From an uncultured Blautia sp. (lineage in GTDB: Bacteria; Bacillota; Clostridia; Lachnospirales; Lachnospiraceae): DNA of 64,000 nt. The DNA is taken from NCBI GenBank assembly GCA_900541985.1, contig UQLX01000008.1, forward strand, positions 13,433-77,432, in the 5' to 3' direction. A model generated the notes under the pieces. The model saw only the letters and a program-made list of their open reading frames with translations, had not been told where the DNA came from and did no database searches. Both the position numbers and the translations under genes were made by a program. Positions 34,425 through 42,378 of the stretch are shown in pieces (the first letter of the stretch is position 1; the number at the start of each line of letters is the position of its first letter).

Positions 34425-34946
34425 TTATTTAAACTGGCTGATGGTCTCCAGAAAAGCCTCCAGTTTTTTCCAGAATCGGACCACTTCTTTTTCCCCTGCG
34501 TCAAGAGCCGCTTCATCTCTCCTTGCCGGAAGCTGCATCACATATGTTTCCTTGATATCGTTCATCAGCTCGAACATTTTTTTCTTTCCGTCACAGGTAG
34601 TTTCTCCTACAATAAAGTCCGAAAAATAAAAATACGGACAGGTATCTGTCAGGGCAAATCCATAGCTTGCCTTAATCAGAGGGCAGAGATTTTTCGGAAG
34701 GTCTGCCTCTGCTGCCGTGATCGGCTCCTCACTTGTAGCGCATAACGGGGCCGTGGTTCCCCCGGCTGCCTCGATCAGCTCTGTAGGTACAAAAGAGCAA
34801 AAAATCCCAACAACTCTTCTCCCTGATTCTTTCAGTTCTTTCATACGCAGAAATCCTGCTTTTCTGGCCTCTGCATAAGTTTCATAATTTCTGGTAACTG
34901 GATCATTTCTTAATTTTCTCTCCTTCTCATATGTTAATATTTTCAA
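34425..34946 (-). pseudogene. 2-hydroxyacyl-CoA dehydratase / double-cubane protein, N-terminal half only
   Basis: A 173-residue product equal to the N-terminal half of the dehydratase (HgdB-like) or double-cubane reductase family, whose members have about 370-420 residues. Visible are VVGIFCSFVPTELIEAAGG, ATSEEPITAAEADLPKNLCP and FIVGETTCDGKKKMFELM, including three of the cluster-binding cysteines. The frame stops after AFLETISQFK and the next gene starts 30 bp later, so the C-terminal half has been deleted rather than shifted into another frame. Translation starts at TTG overlapping the LysR stop (TTGA). Its activase partner, three genes downstream, is also broken. Confidence 0.75.
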
Positions 34947-35845
34947 TCACAGATTTTCTGATACATCTTTAAAAACCTGATAAATTCTCCTGCACATTCC
35001 TTTAGAATATAGTTTTTCTGATATACAATATAAAACTCTCTTCCAGAAAACTCCTCCGGCAGACTGAACTGCAAAAGTCTTCTGGATTCCACATAATCCT
35101 TCACTGCCTTTTCGGAAACAATCGAAATCCCCAAACCTCCTGCCACCAGGTTTTTGATGGATTCCTGATCGTTGATCCTTGCTGCAATATGAAGTTTATC
35201 TTCTCTGATTCCCATCTTTTCCAAAAATTTTCCGGCGCTTTTTCCACTTCCGCTGCCCTCCTCACGGAGAATCACCGGTTCTTGGAACAAATGCTCCACA
35301 GGGAGCTCTTGCTGTTCCTTCATTCTGAGAAATTTTTCCTTTACAGGCGTGATCACCACCAGTTTATCCTGATAAAATTTCTCAAATGCCAGAAGTTCAT
35401 CTTCTGTTTTCATTCCTACAAGTCCCAGATCATACGTCCCCTTGTGCACCTCATCGATCACTCTCTGACTGTCCATCTGATCAATGGAAAAATACACATT
35501 TTCGTGCTCTTTCCCAAATGCAGGCAGCACCTCGGGAAGAATATAAGCAGAAGGGATAGTCGAAACTCCCATACGGATAATCTCTGCTTCCCGTCCGTTC
35601 CAGCTGTTTATGAGATCGTCCCGAAGCTTCAGGATATTCTGCGCACATACAAAAAACTCCTGTCCTCTCTGGGTCACCTCAAAATTTTTAGCCGTACGGA
35701 TGATCAGCCTGGTATTCAGCTCCTCTTCCAGGTTTTTCAGATGAACACTGATGGTAGGCTGTGAAATTCCCAGCTTCTCTGCTGCTGTGGTAAGATTTTT
35801 GTACTTTACAATGGCTATATATGATTCTAATTGTTTAAATTCCAT
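34943..35845 (-). CDS. LysR-family regulator of the Se/S operon
   Basis: A 300-residue LysR regulator, MEFKQLESYIAIVKYKNLTT with helix-turn-helix to about residue 60 and a ligand domain from about 90. It belongs to the type found with YedF and called selenium-metabolism-associated. Here the regulator is the first gene of the operon it should control, overlapping the dehydratase fragment by 4 bp, so it is probably autoregulated. The ATG at 35845 is chosen; the TTG three codons upstream is inside the ribosome-site region. Confidence 0.88.
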   Translation of the reverse strand: MEFKQLESYIAIVKYKNLTTAAEKLGISQPTISVHLKNLEEELNTRLIIRTAKNFEVTQRGQEFFVCAQNILKLRDDLINSWNGREAEIIRMGVSTIPSAYILPEVLPAFGKEHENVYFSIDQMDSQRVIDEVHKGTYDLGLVGMKTEDELLAFEKFYQDKLVVITPVKEKFLRMKEQQELPVEHLFQEPVILREEGSGSGKSAGKFLEKMGIREDKLHIAARINDQESIKNLVAGGLGISIVSEKAVKDYVESRRLLQFSLPEEFSGREFYIVYQKNYILKECAGEFIRFLKMYQKICD

Positions 35846-35868
35846 AGATTCCAACCTTTCTTTTTTTC

Positions 35869-35897
35869 ATTTTATCATATATTATTAATATATACAA
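35869..35897 (-). promoter_or_regulatory. Promoter of the Se/S operon
   Basis: On the minus strand TTGTAT (35892-35897), a 17-bp spacer and TAAAAT (35869-35874). The region upstream to 35945 is very AT-rich with short inverted repeats around TATTAATATA, likely LysR contacts. Confidence 0.6.
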
Positions 35898-35948
35898 TGA
35901 TTATATTAAAAATATTAATATTAGTGTGAAATGTACTACTTTCCTAAC

Positions 35949-35994
35949 AAATAAAAAGGATTCCCCATATTTCTACAGGAAATCCTTTTTATTT
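35949..35994 (-). terminator. Terminator after P-type ATPase
   Basis: AAATAAAAAGGATTtCC pairs with GGGGAATCCTTTTTATTT around an 11-nt loop; the right arm ends in a T-rich run on the minus strand. It starts one base after the ATPase stop. Confidence 0.75.
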
Positions 35995-35995
35995 C

Positions 35996-38506
35996 TTATA
36001 CATCTTTTCCGTTCAGTAACCTTGTCATAAAGGAAGTGATCGGTCCCGGTGTTTCTTTGTCCAGAGAACGGGCATAAATATCCCGGATCCATCCGGTAAT
36101 CACATCAATAAGAACCGGTGCAAACGTCATCAGGATAAATACCAGAATGATCATTCCAAAGTCAAGAGAGCCCAGCGCAAGCAGCTTCTGGAAGATTACG
36201 GCTGCAGCAAAAAAGATAAACTGCATGCCATAAATGATCACCTTCCGGTATCGGTTAAGAGGTGCATAGACTGTCTTTAACGCAGCCATATAATTCCAGC
36301 CGGTTACAAGGACACAGGCTGTATTCAGCATTGCATTGGAGTGATATACATTCTGGCACACCAGCATAATGGTAAATACACAGGAACTTATGGTGATGGC
36401 TGCCGGAAATGCATTCAGAAATACATGCCGTAAAAATGTATGATCAATCTTGTCGTAATTGTTTTCCTGAGCGAGAAGGAACGTCGGAATTCCCACTGCA
36501 CAGGCACTGATCAGAGACATCTGGATCGGCTCAAACGGATAGGCATTTCCAAAAAAGATAGTCAGCAGCGACAGCATAACTGAAAACATGGTCTTGATCA
36601 GAAACATGGAGGCTGCGGTACGGATATTATTTACCACACGCCGTCCCTGGTTCACAATATGAGGCATGGAAGCAAAGTTGGAATCCAGAAGCACTACATT
36701 TGCAATATTCTTGGCTGCATCGCTTCCCTGCGCCATAGCAATGCTGCAGTCTGCTTCTTTCAGAGCAAGTACATCGTTGACACCGTCTCCTGTCATGGCA
36801 ACGGTGTGCCCCTGCTTTTTCAGAGCCTGTACCATTTCTTTTTTCTGCTGAGGCGTCACACGCCCGAATACACTGTACTCCTCTACTGCCCTCTGGATTT
36901 CTTCCTCTGTTTCCAGTGTCGTGGCATCTACATAACGATCCGCATTTTTCAGACCGGCACGTCTGGCAATTGCTGCAACTGTCACCGGATCATCACCGGA
37001 GATCACCTTCAGATCAACCTCCTGGCTGTCGAAAAACTTCAATGTATTCGGAGCTTCCTCACGGATCACATCTGTAAGAAGCAGAAAAGCAACCGGCTCA
37101 AGTCCTTCCGGGATTTCTGTTCCCTCCGAAGCTTTCGGACTGTGTGCCAGGACCAATACACGAAGACCTTCTTCCGCATATTTCTGTGCATATTTTGTAA
37201 GCTCTTCCTTTTTATCCGGAAACAGGAACTGGGCGGCTCCCATCAGATATGTGCCTTCCTCTTCAAAAACGGCGCCGCTGTATTTTCTGTCAGAAGAAAA
37301 CGGAATGGCATGATGGCAGTTCATGGCTGCCCTGGCAGGAAAACGCTTTCTGAGGGCATTGGCTGTGGCATTCTCATCCCGCAGTACACTCGTCATGCTG
37401 CACATAATGCGCTCGATCTCTTTGATATCTGCCTCTTCCTTTTTCAGAACAGTCTGCTCCGATACAGTCTCCGTCTGTTCTCCGCTTTCTGTTTCGGGTT
37501 TTTCCGGATTTTTTTCACTGTCGTCCTTTTTTTTCTCTCCGTCATCGGAGTTCTCCTGCATCAGGCCTCCGGAAAAAGGCTCCACACGTTCCACGCACAT
37601 GGTCCCTTCTGTAATGGTACCTGTCTTGTCCAGACAAAGCGTATCCACTCTTGCCAGTGTCTCAATGCAGTAAAGCTCCTGCACCAGTGTTTTCCTGTTT
37701 GCGAGAACCAGTGCCCCCAGTGTCAGAGCCACACTGGTAAGAAGCACAAGACCTTCCGGAATCATTCCCAGGACACCTGCCACCATACTTACAATCGAGT
37801 CACGGAAGCTGTCTCCCACCATATAATACTGCTTATAAAACAGCAGCGCGCCCAGAGGAACAATGATAATACTGATCACCTTCAGAATTGCATTCAGGGA
37901 ATTTCGCAATTCAGAATTATGCCGTTTAAACTCTTTGGCCTCACTGGTGATCTGTGATGCATAATTGTCCTTTCCTACATGGATAACCTGACAGCAGGCT
38001 TCTCCCGCTGTTACAAAGCTTCCGGAAAACAACTGATCCCCCGGATTTTTCGGAAGGTTATCCGACTCTCCGGTAAGCAGTGATTCGTTGACCTCCAGGC
38101 TTCCTTCCAGAATCTGTGCATCTGCCGGAACCTGATCGCCTGTTTTCAGACAGACCAGATCGTCCAAAACCAGTTCTTCCGTCGGAACAGTCCATTTTTT
38201 TCCTTCCCGGATCACCACAGATTTTCTGGCTGTGAGAATAGCCAGCTTATCAATTGTCTTTTTTGCACGGATCTCCTGGGCGATACCGATCAGCGTATTG
38301 ATGATAACAATCCCCACAAAAAATGCATTCTTAACAGATCCAACCATCAGAACCAGTACAAGCAGCACAACATTCAGAAAGTTAAAAAATGTCAATGTGT
38401 TTTCTCTGATGATCTGTTTATAGGTTCTGGTATTCGGATTTTCATCAGCGTTTACCTGCCCGGCCCCGATCCTCTCTTTTACCTGTTCATCTGTAAGTCC
38501 TGTCAA
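35996..38506 (-). CDS. Cation-transporting P-type ATPase
   Basis: An 836-residue P-type ATPase that pumps a cation, possibly Ca2+ or Mn2+, across the membrane. Motifs present are TGES (145-148), PEGL in membrane segment 4 (250-253), the phosphorylated Asp293 in DKTGTITEGT, and GDGVNDVLALKEAD; membrane helices lie around 40-80, 205-265 and in the last 200 residues. Between the phosphorylation and nucleotide domains lies an unusual charged insert (about 318-350) rich in Glu, Lys and Ser. The first possible TTG (38521) lacks a ribosome site; the TTG at 38506 follows GAGGTGG and is chosen. A structured element lies just upstream. Confidence 0.88.
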   Translation of the reverse strand: MTGLTDEQVKERIGAGQVNADENPNTRTYKQIIRENTLTFFNFLNVVLLVLVLMVGSVKNAFFVGIVIINTLIGIAQEIRAKKTIDKLAILTARKSVVIREGKKWTVPTEELVLDDLVCLKTGDQVPADAQILEGSLEVNESLLTGESDNLPKNPGDQLFSGSFVTAGEACCQVIHVGKDNYASQITSEAKEFKRHNSELRNSLNAILKVISIIIVPLGALLFYKQYYMVGDSFRDSIVSMVAGVLGMIPEGLVLLTSVALTLGALVLANRKTLVQELYCIETLARVDTLCLDKTGTITEGTMCVERVEPFSGGLMQENSDDGEKKKDDSEKNPEKPETESGEQTETVSEQTVLKKEEADIKEIERIMCSMTSVLRDENATANALRKRFPARAAMNCHHAIPFSSDRKYSGAVFEEEGTYLMGAAQFLFPDKKEELTKYAQKYAEEGLRVLVLAHSPKASEGTEIPEGLEPVAFLLLTDVIREEAPNTLKFFDSQEVDLKVISGDDPVTVAAIARRAGLKNADRYVDATTLETEEEIQRAVEEYSVFGRVTPQQKKEMVQALKKQGHTVAMTGDGVNDVLALKEADCSIAMAQGSDAAKNIANVVLLDSNFASMPHIVNQGRRVVNNIRTAASMFLIKTMFSVMLSLLTIFFGNAYPFEPIQMSLISACAVGIPTFLLAQENNYDKIDHTFLRHVFLNAFPAAITISSCVFTIMLVCQNVYHSNAMLNTACVLVTGWNYMAALKTVYAPLNRYRKVIIYGMQFIFFAAAVIFQKLLALGSLDFGMIILVFILMTFAPVLIDVITGWIRDIYARSLDKETPGPITSFMTRLLNGKDV

Positions 38507-38543
38507 ACTTCCACCTCGCAATACTTTTTCTTATAAGCACAGT

Positions 38544-38607
38544 AAGGCTGCGGCAGAAACCTCCGGTATATCTTCCTTGATATACCGGAAAGTGTCTGTG
38601 CAGCCTT
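38544..38607 (-). promoter_or_regulatory. Structured leader element upstream of the P-type ATPase
   Basis: On the minus strand a 64-nt segment folds as three stacked helices: AAGGCTGC/GCAGCCTT, CAGA/TCTG and CCGGTATATC/GATATACCGG, separated by two internal loops and capped by AAGGAA. There is no T-run after it, so it is not an ordinary terminator of nifU. It ends 38 nt before the ATPase start codon. It could be a cis-regulatory RNA or a processing site; I do not recognise a known riboswitch in it. Confidence 0.5.
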
Positions 38608-38616
38608 TACTTCGTA

Positions 38617-39060
38617 TTAATATTCTTCTTCCTCTTCTTCATCCTCATGAATATCAGACTTTGGTTTGGAAAGTCCTTCAATCTCAATGTGATTTTTCTG
38701 TGCATAATCCCAGAGAGCCGCATGAATGGCCTCTTCTGCCAGAAGGGAGCAGTGTATCTTCACCGGAGGAAGTCCGTCAAGCGCCTCCATAACTGCCTTG
38801 TTTGTCACCTTCATTGCCTCTTCAATGGTTTTGCCGATCACAAGTTCCGTTGCCATACTGCTTGTCGCCACTGCCGCACCGCAGCCAAAAGTCTTGAACT
38901 TGCAGTCTTTGATCACATGAGTTTCATCGTCAATATCAAGGAAGATTCTCATAATATCTCCACATTTTGCATTTCCGACGGTTCCTACTCCGCTTGCATC
39001 TTCAATCTCTCCCACGTTTCTGGGATGCTGAAAATGATCCATTACCTTTTCACTGTACAT
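38617..39060 (-). CDS. nifU: Fe-S cluster assembly scaffold NifU/IscU
   Basis: A 147-residue scaffold on which [2Fe-2S] and [4Fe-4S] clusters are built from NifS-derived sulfur. The three ligand cysteines are in NAKCGDIMR, TFGCGAAVATSS and KIHCSLLAEEAIH. The C-terminus carries an added acidic tail (HEDEEEEEEY). It follows nifS by 81 bp in the iscR-nifS-nifU operon. Confidence 0.95.
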   Translation of the reverse strand: MYSEKVMDHFQHPRNVGEIEDASGVGTVGNAKCGDIMRIFLDIDDETHVIKDCKFKTFGCGAAVATSSMATELVIGKTIEEAMKVTNKAVMEALDGLPPVKIHCSLLAEEAIHAALWDYAQKNHIEIEGLSKPKSDIHEDEEEEEEY

Positions 39061-39141
39061 AATCTGTTTCCTCCTGTATATTCATCCATGTATTTTTATA
39101 GTCTTTATGCTCTAACTGAAGCCTATTTATAAAGCACTTCT

Positions 39142-40326
39142 TTATTTCTGTTTCTTAATAAAATCCTCATAAAGCGGGGACATATTTCTAAGGTTCTGGA
39201 CGATTTCCTTCAGCTTATCTACGGTATAATCCAGTTCCTCTCTGGTGGTCTCTTCACTGAGTGTCAGTCTCAGAGAGCCATGGGCGATCTCATGGGGCAG
39301 GCCAATTGCCAGAAGTACATGAGACGGATCCAGGGAACCTGAAGTACATGCAGAACCGCTGGAGCCGCAGATGCCACATCCATCCAGCATCAGCAGAAGA
39401 GATTCCCCTTCAATAAATTGAAAGCTGACATTAACATTATTCGGAAGACGTTTTACCGGATCTCCGTTCAGCTTTACATAAGGAATCTCTGTTGTGATCC
39501 TGTTGATAAGGTAATCTCTCAGCTCTGTTTCCTTAGCTGTACGTTCCTTCATTGTTTTTTCTGCACGGTCAGCTGCTGCACCGTAGCCTACGATACCCGG
39601 AACATTTTCAGTTCCTGCACGGCGCTTCCTTTCCTGTGCTCCTCCATGAACAAGAGAGCGGATCTTTACGCCCTTGCGTATATAAAGGAAACCGATTCCC
39701 TTAGGTCCGTTGATCTTATGTGCACTGGAGCTGAGCATATCAATATGATACTCATCCACATCAATCGGTACCTGACAGAACGCCTGAACCGCATCTGTAT
39801 GGAAAAGGATTCCGTGTTCTCTGGCGATCATTCCGATTTCTTTGATCGGCTGGATAGAACCGATCTCATTATTTGCAAACATTACGGAAATCAGGATGGT
39901 TTCCGGTGTAATAGCCTTTTCCAGGTCTTCCAGGCGGACGATTCCGTTTTCATCCACATCAAGGTAGGTAACCTTTGCCCCTCTTACCTTTTCCAGATAT
40001 TCACATGTATGAAGGATAGCATGATGCTCAATCTTTGTTGTAATTATGTGATTCCCCTTGCCCTTATATGCCTCGAAAGCAGCCTTCAGAGCCCAGTTAT
40101 CAGATTCTGATCCTCCTGCTGTAAAATAGATCTCCTCTGTCTTTGCGTTGATTACTTCTGCAATGCGGCTTCTTGCATTTGTCACAGCCTCTTTGCTGTT
40201 TGCCGCAAAATCATATACGCTGGACGGATTTCCATAATATTCTGTAAAATAAGGCAGCATGGCTTCTACAACCTCAGGAGCTGTTTTTGTAGTCGCTGCA
40301 TTATCCAGATAGATCAATTTATTCAT
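39142..40326 (-). CDS. nifS: Cysteine desulfurase NifS
   Basis: A 394-residue PLP enzyme that takes sulfur from cysteine for cluster assembly on NifU. The N-terminus is IYLDNAATTKTAPEVVEAM; the PLP lysine is in LSSSAHKINGPKGIGF and the persulfide-forming cysteine in GSSGSACTSGSLDPSHV. Length is normal for group I desulfurases. It lies between iscR (31 bp) and nifU (81 bp). Confidence 0.96.
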   Translation of the reverse strand: MNKLIYLDNAATTKTAPEVVEAMLPYFTEYYGNPSSVYDFAANSKEAVTNARSRIAEVINAKTEEIYFTAGGSESDNWALKAAFEAYKGKGNHIITTKIEHHAILHTCEYLEKVRGAKVTYLDVDENGIVRLEDLEKAITPETILISVMFANNEIGSIQPIKEIGMIAREHGILFHTDAVQAFCQVPIDVDEYHIDMLSSSAHKINGPKGIGFLYIRKGVKIRSLVHGGAQERKRRAGTENVPGIVGYGAAADRAEKTMKERTAKETELRDYLINRITTEIPYVKLNGDPVKRLPNNVNVSFQFIEGESLLLMLDGCGICGSSGSACTSGSLDPSHVLLAIGLPHEIAHGSLRLTLSEETTREELDYTVDKLKEIVQNLRNMSPLYEDFIKKQK

Positions 40327-40357
40327 ATTCTTGTCCTCCTGCTATAATAAAAATATA

Positions 40358-40792
40358 TTACATTCTTTCTTCCTGTTTTTTTCTGCTCTCTTCTATCAGC
40401 TGGCTCAACATTAACGTATCCACAGCCTGTGTGATACTGTCGTTGATCCGTTTCCATACATACTTCGCAACACAGATATCCTGTGTCTCACACGTTTCTT
40501 CCGTTGAAGTTCCCGCACACTGAGCAGCTTCAAGGCCACCTTCCAGGACTCGCAGGATATCTCCCACGGATATATTTTCTGCCGGGCGTCCCAGACGATA
40601 TCCTCCACAGGCACCACGGGTACTTTCCACCAAACCTGCCCGTTTCAGTTTTCCCATCAGCTGTTCCAGATAACTGACAGAAATATTCTGTCTTCCTGCA
40701 ATACTCTGTATGGAAACAGCCTCTGTTTCACTGGATACTCCCAGATCGATCATGGCACGAAGTCCGTAAATCGCTCTTGTTGACAGTTTCAT
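40358..40792 (-). CDS. iscR: Rrf2-family Fe-S regulator, IscR-like
   Basis: A 144-residue Rrf2 regulator. The winged helix reads MKLSTRAIYGLRAMIDL...GACGGYRLGRPAENISVGDILR. Cys92, Cys101 and Cys107 match the cluster ligands of IscR, though the first spacing is C-x8-C here rather than C-x5-C. It should sense Fe-S status and repress or activate its own operon. The ATG at 40792 follows AGAGGTG; an open frame runs 31 codons further upstream, across the operator, and is rejected. Confidence 0.92.
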   Translation of the reverse strand: MKLSTRAIYGLRAMIDLGVSSETEAVSIQSIAGRQNISVSYLEQLMGKLKRAGLVESTRGACGGYRLGRPAENISVGDILRVLEGGLEAAQCAGTSTEETCETQDICVAKYVWKRINDSITQAVDTLMLSQLIEESRKKQEERM

Positions 40793-40830
40793 CTGTTCAC
40801 CTCTTTTAATTCCCAGTATTTTTGTCGGAA

Positions 40831-40848
40831 TTACTGTAATTACAGTAA
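40831..40848. promoter_or_regulatory. Palindromic IscR operator
   Basis: TTACTGTAATTACAGTAA is a perfect 18-bp palindrome. It covers the -10 hexamer of the iscR promoter, the position expected for autorepression. It is also in the divergent region ahead of the spoVB-like gene. Confidence 0.8.
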
Positions 40849-40870
40849 CAGATAGTGACCGTTCTGTCAA
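40842..40870 (-). promoter_or_regulatory. Promoter of iscR-nifS-nifU
   Basis: On the minus strand a perfect TTGACA (40865-40870), a 17-bp spacer and TACTGT (40842-40847), the latter inside the palindrome. The start of transcription falls about 40 bp ahead of the iscR start codon. Confidence 0.75.
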
Positions 40871-40914
40871 GGTTATTTTTTGCATATATTAACAAAAAAA
40901 CTCCAGGATCTTCT

Positions 40915-42213
40915 ATGTCAAAAAAGAATTTTTTCAGGGGAACATTTATCCTGACATGTACCGGTCTGGCCAGCAGGGTCATAGGTTTCTTCTATAGAAT
41001 ATTCCTCTCTCATACGATTGGTGCACATGGGCTCGGACTTTATCAGCTGATCATGCCTTTACAGAATCTTGTACTGGCATTCACGGTATCCGGTATCCAG
41101 ACTTCTCTTTCCAGGCTTGTCGCCTCCCGACTTGCTCTGAAAAAAGAAGGAGAGGCAAAAAACCTTTTCTGCACCGGAGCTCTGGTCTCATTTCTCTTTT
41201 CCTTTGCTGCTGCCCTTCTCCTTTATCTTAAAGCGCACTTTTTTGCCGTACAGATTCTGAAAGAGCCTCTTACCGAAGCGCTTATCCGGATCCTAGCGCT
41301 GAATTTTCCTTTAAGCGCTCTTCACTCCTGTGTAAACAGCTATTATTTTGCTGCAAAAAAAGCCGGAATCCCTTCCGGGCTCCAGCTTATGGAGCAGGCT
41401 GTACGAGTAGGCTCTTCCTGTCTGTTCTTTCAGATCTGCAAAACCGGGAATATCCCTGTTACTGCTGCCATTGCCGTAGGAGGTTCTCTGGTTTCTGAAG
41501 TTTTTGCTGCAGCTGCAGGGCTGCTCCTGATCGCCCTGTGTTTTTCTCAGAAAAAAGAACGCTTTTTTTCTCCATTTCAGTGTCTGGGAGAGATTCTCCG
41601 TACTGCGTTCCCGCTGACTCTGAATCGGATCCTTCTGACACTTCTGGGAAGCATCGAGGTTGTCCTGATCCCCCAGCAGCTTCGGGCTTATGGTCTGTCT
41701 TCTTCTGAGGCTCTGACGATCTACGGTATTTTTACGGGAATGGCCCTTCCTCTGATCCTCTTTCCCTCTACAGTCACAAATTCCGCCTCTGTAATGCTGA
41801 TGCCTTCTGTAGCAGAAATGCAGGCTCTGGGCTATCGAAGCAGGATTCGTTCTATCACCGTCAAAGCCTGTACAGGCTGTATGTCTCTTGGTATTCTGTG
41901 TTCAGCAGTATTTTTTTTCTTTGGTCCCTTCCTTGGTACTTTTCTTTTCAAAAGTCCCACGGCTGGAACTTACATCCGTACCATGTCATTTATCTGTCCT
42001 TTTCTCTATGCAAATACAGCGCTGACCAGTATTCTTCACGGTCTTGGACAGACAACACGGTCTCTGCTCCATAATACCGCCGGAATTCTTATCAGGATCT
42101 CTTTTGTCCTGTTCCTGATTCCGTCTGCCGGTATTCGAGGATATCTCTATGGAATTCTGTTCAGCGAGATTTTTCTCAGCTGCCTGCATGTTTCTTTTTT
42201 GTTCCGCCAGTGA
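40915..42213 (+). CDS. SpoVB/MurJ-like polysaccharide flippase
   Basis: A 432-residue membrane protein of the MOP superfamily with about 12-14 helices, beginning MSKKNFFRGTFILTCTGLAS and then the RVIGFFYRIFLSHTIGAHGLGLYQLI signature of SpoVB-type proteins. Such proteins flip lipid-linked wall or spore-cortex precursors; SpoVB is needed for spore cortex formation in Bacillus. It is shorter than SpoVB (about 518), so it may be a paralogue. The ATG at 40915 follows AGGA. Transcription is divergent from iscR. Confidence 0.85.
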   Translation: MSKKNFFRGTFILTCTGLASRVIGFFYRIFLSHTIGAHGLGLYQLIMPLQNLVLAFTVSGIQTSLSRLVASRLALKKEGEAKNLFCTGALVSFLFSFAAALLLYLKAHFFAVQILKEPLTEALIRILALNFPLSALHSCVNSYYFAAKKAGIPSGLQLMEQAVRVGSSCLFFQICKTGNIPVTAAIAVGGSLVSEVFAAAAGLLLIALCFSQKKERFFSPFQCLGEILRTAFPLTLNRILLTLLGSIEVVLIPQQLRAYGLSSSEALTIYGIFTGMALPLILFPSTVTNSASVMLMPSVAEMQALGYRSRIRSITVKACTGCMSLGILCSAVFFFFGPFLGTFLFKSPTAGTYIRTMSFICPFLYANTALTSILHGLGQTTRSLLHNTAGILIRISFVLFLIPSAGIRGYLYGILFSEIFLSCLHVSFLFRQ

Positions 42214-42248
42214 CCGGAAACAGAATTGAGAAAGACCCGGATTCTCTA

Positions 42249-42277
42249 TCGACAATAAAACCGGAATCGTTTATAAT
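42249..42277 (+). promoter_or_regulatory. Promoter of DAHP synthase gene
   Basis: TCGACA (42249-42254), a 17-bp spacer and a perfect TATAAT (42272-42277). Transcription would start near 42284 and give a leader of about 90 nt that contains the repeated elements. Confidence 0.75.
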
Positions 42278-42290
42278 AGACAAAGAAATA

Positions 42291-42374
42291 CTGTATGTCC
42301 AAAACACGGACACGAGGAGGAAACTCTCAAGAGAGTACCTGTATGTCCAAAAACACGGACACGAGGAGGAAACT
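42291..42374 (+). repeat. Duplicated hairpin/ribosome-site leader of DAHP synthase gene
   Basis: Two near-identical copies (42291-42325, 35 nt; 42339-42374, 36 nt, with one extra A) stand 48 nt apart. Each has CTGTATGTCC, an A-run, CACGGACACGAGGAGGAAACT: a small TGTCC/GGACA stem-loop followed directly by AGGAGG. Between them lies CTCTCAAGAGAG, another perfect hairpin. The second copy provides the real ribosome site of the synthase. Confidence 0.85.
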
Positions 42375-42378
42375 ATGA
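42295..42378 (+). CDS. Possible 27-residue leader peptide
   Basis: From the ATG within the first repeat copy a 27-codon frame runs through both copies and ends at TGA, overlapping the synthase ATG as ATGA. It begins MSKTRTRGGN. Its codons include no Phe, Tyr or Trp, so it is not a classical aromatic attenuator peptide. Its own ribosome site is weak. The overlap could couple translation, but the frame may be a by-product of the repeat. Confidence 0.35.
   Translation: MSKTRTRGGNSQESTCMSKNTDTRRKL

Noticed and set aside
32764..34946. Selenocysteine codons in the Se/S operon as an explanation of the breaks
   Set aside because: The breaks are changes of frame or a TAA-type end, not in-frame TGA codons followed by a SECIS-like hairpin.
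42210..42374. A longer N-terminus for the DAHP synthase
   Set aside because: The extra codons run through the repeated leader and promoter; the ATG at 42375 has the AGGAGG and family N-terminus.
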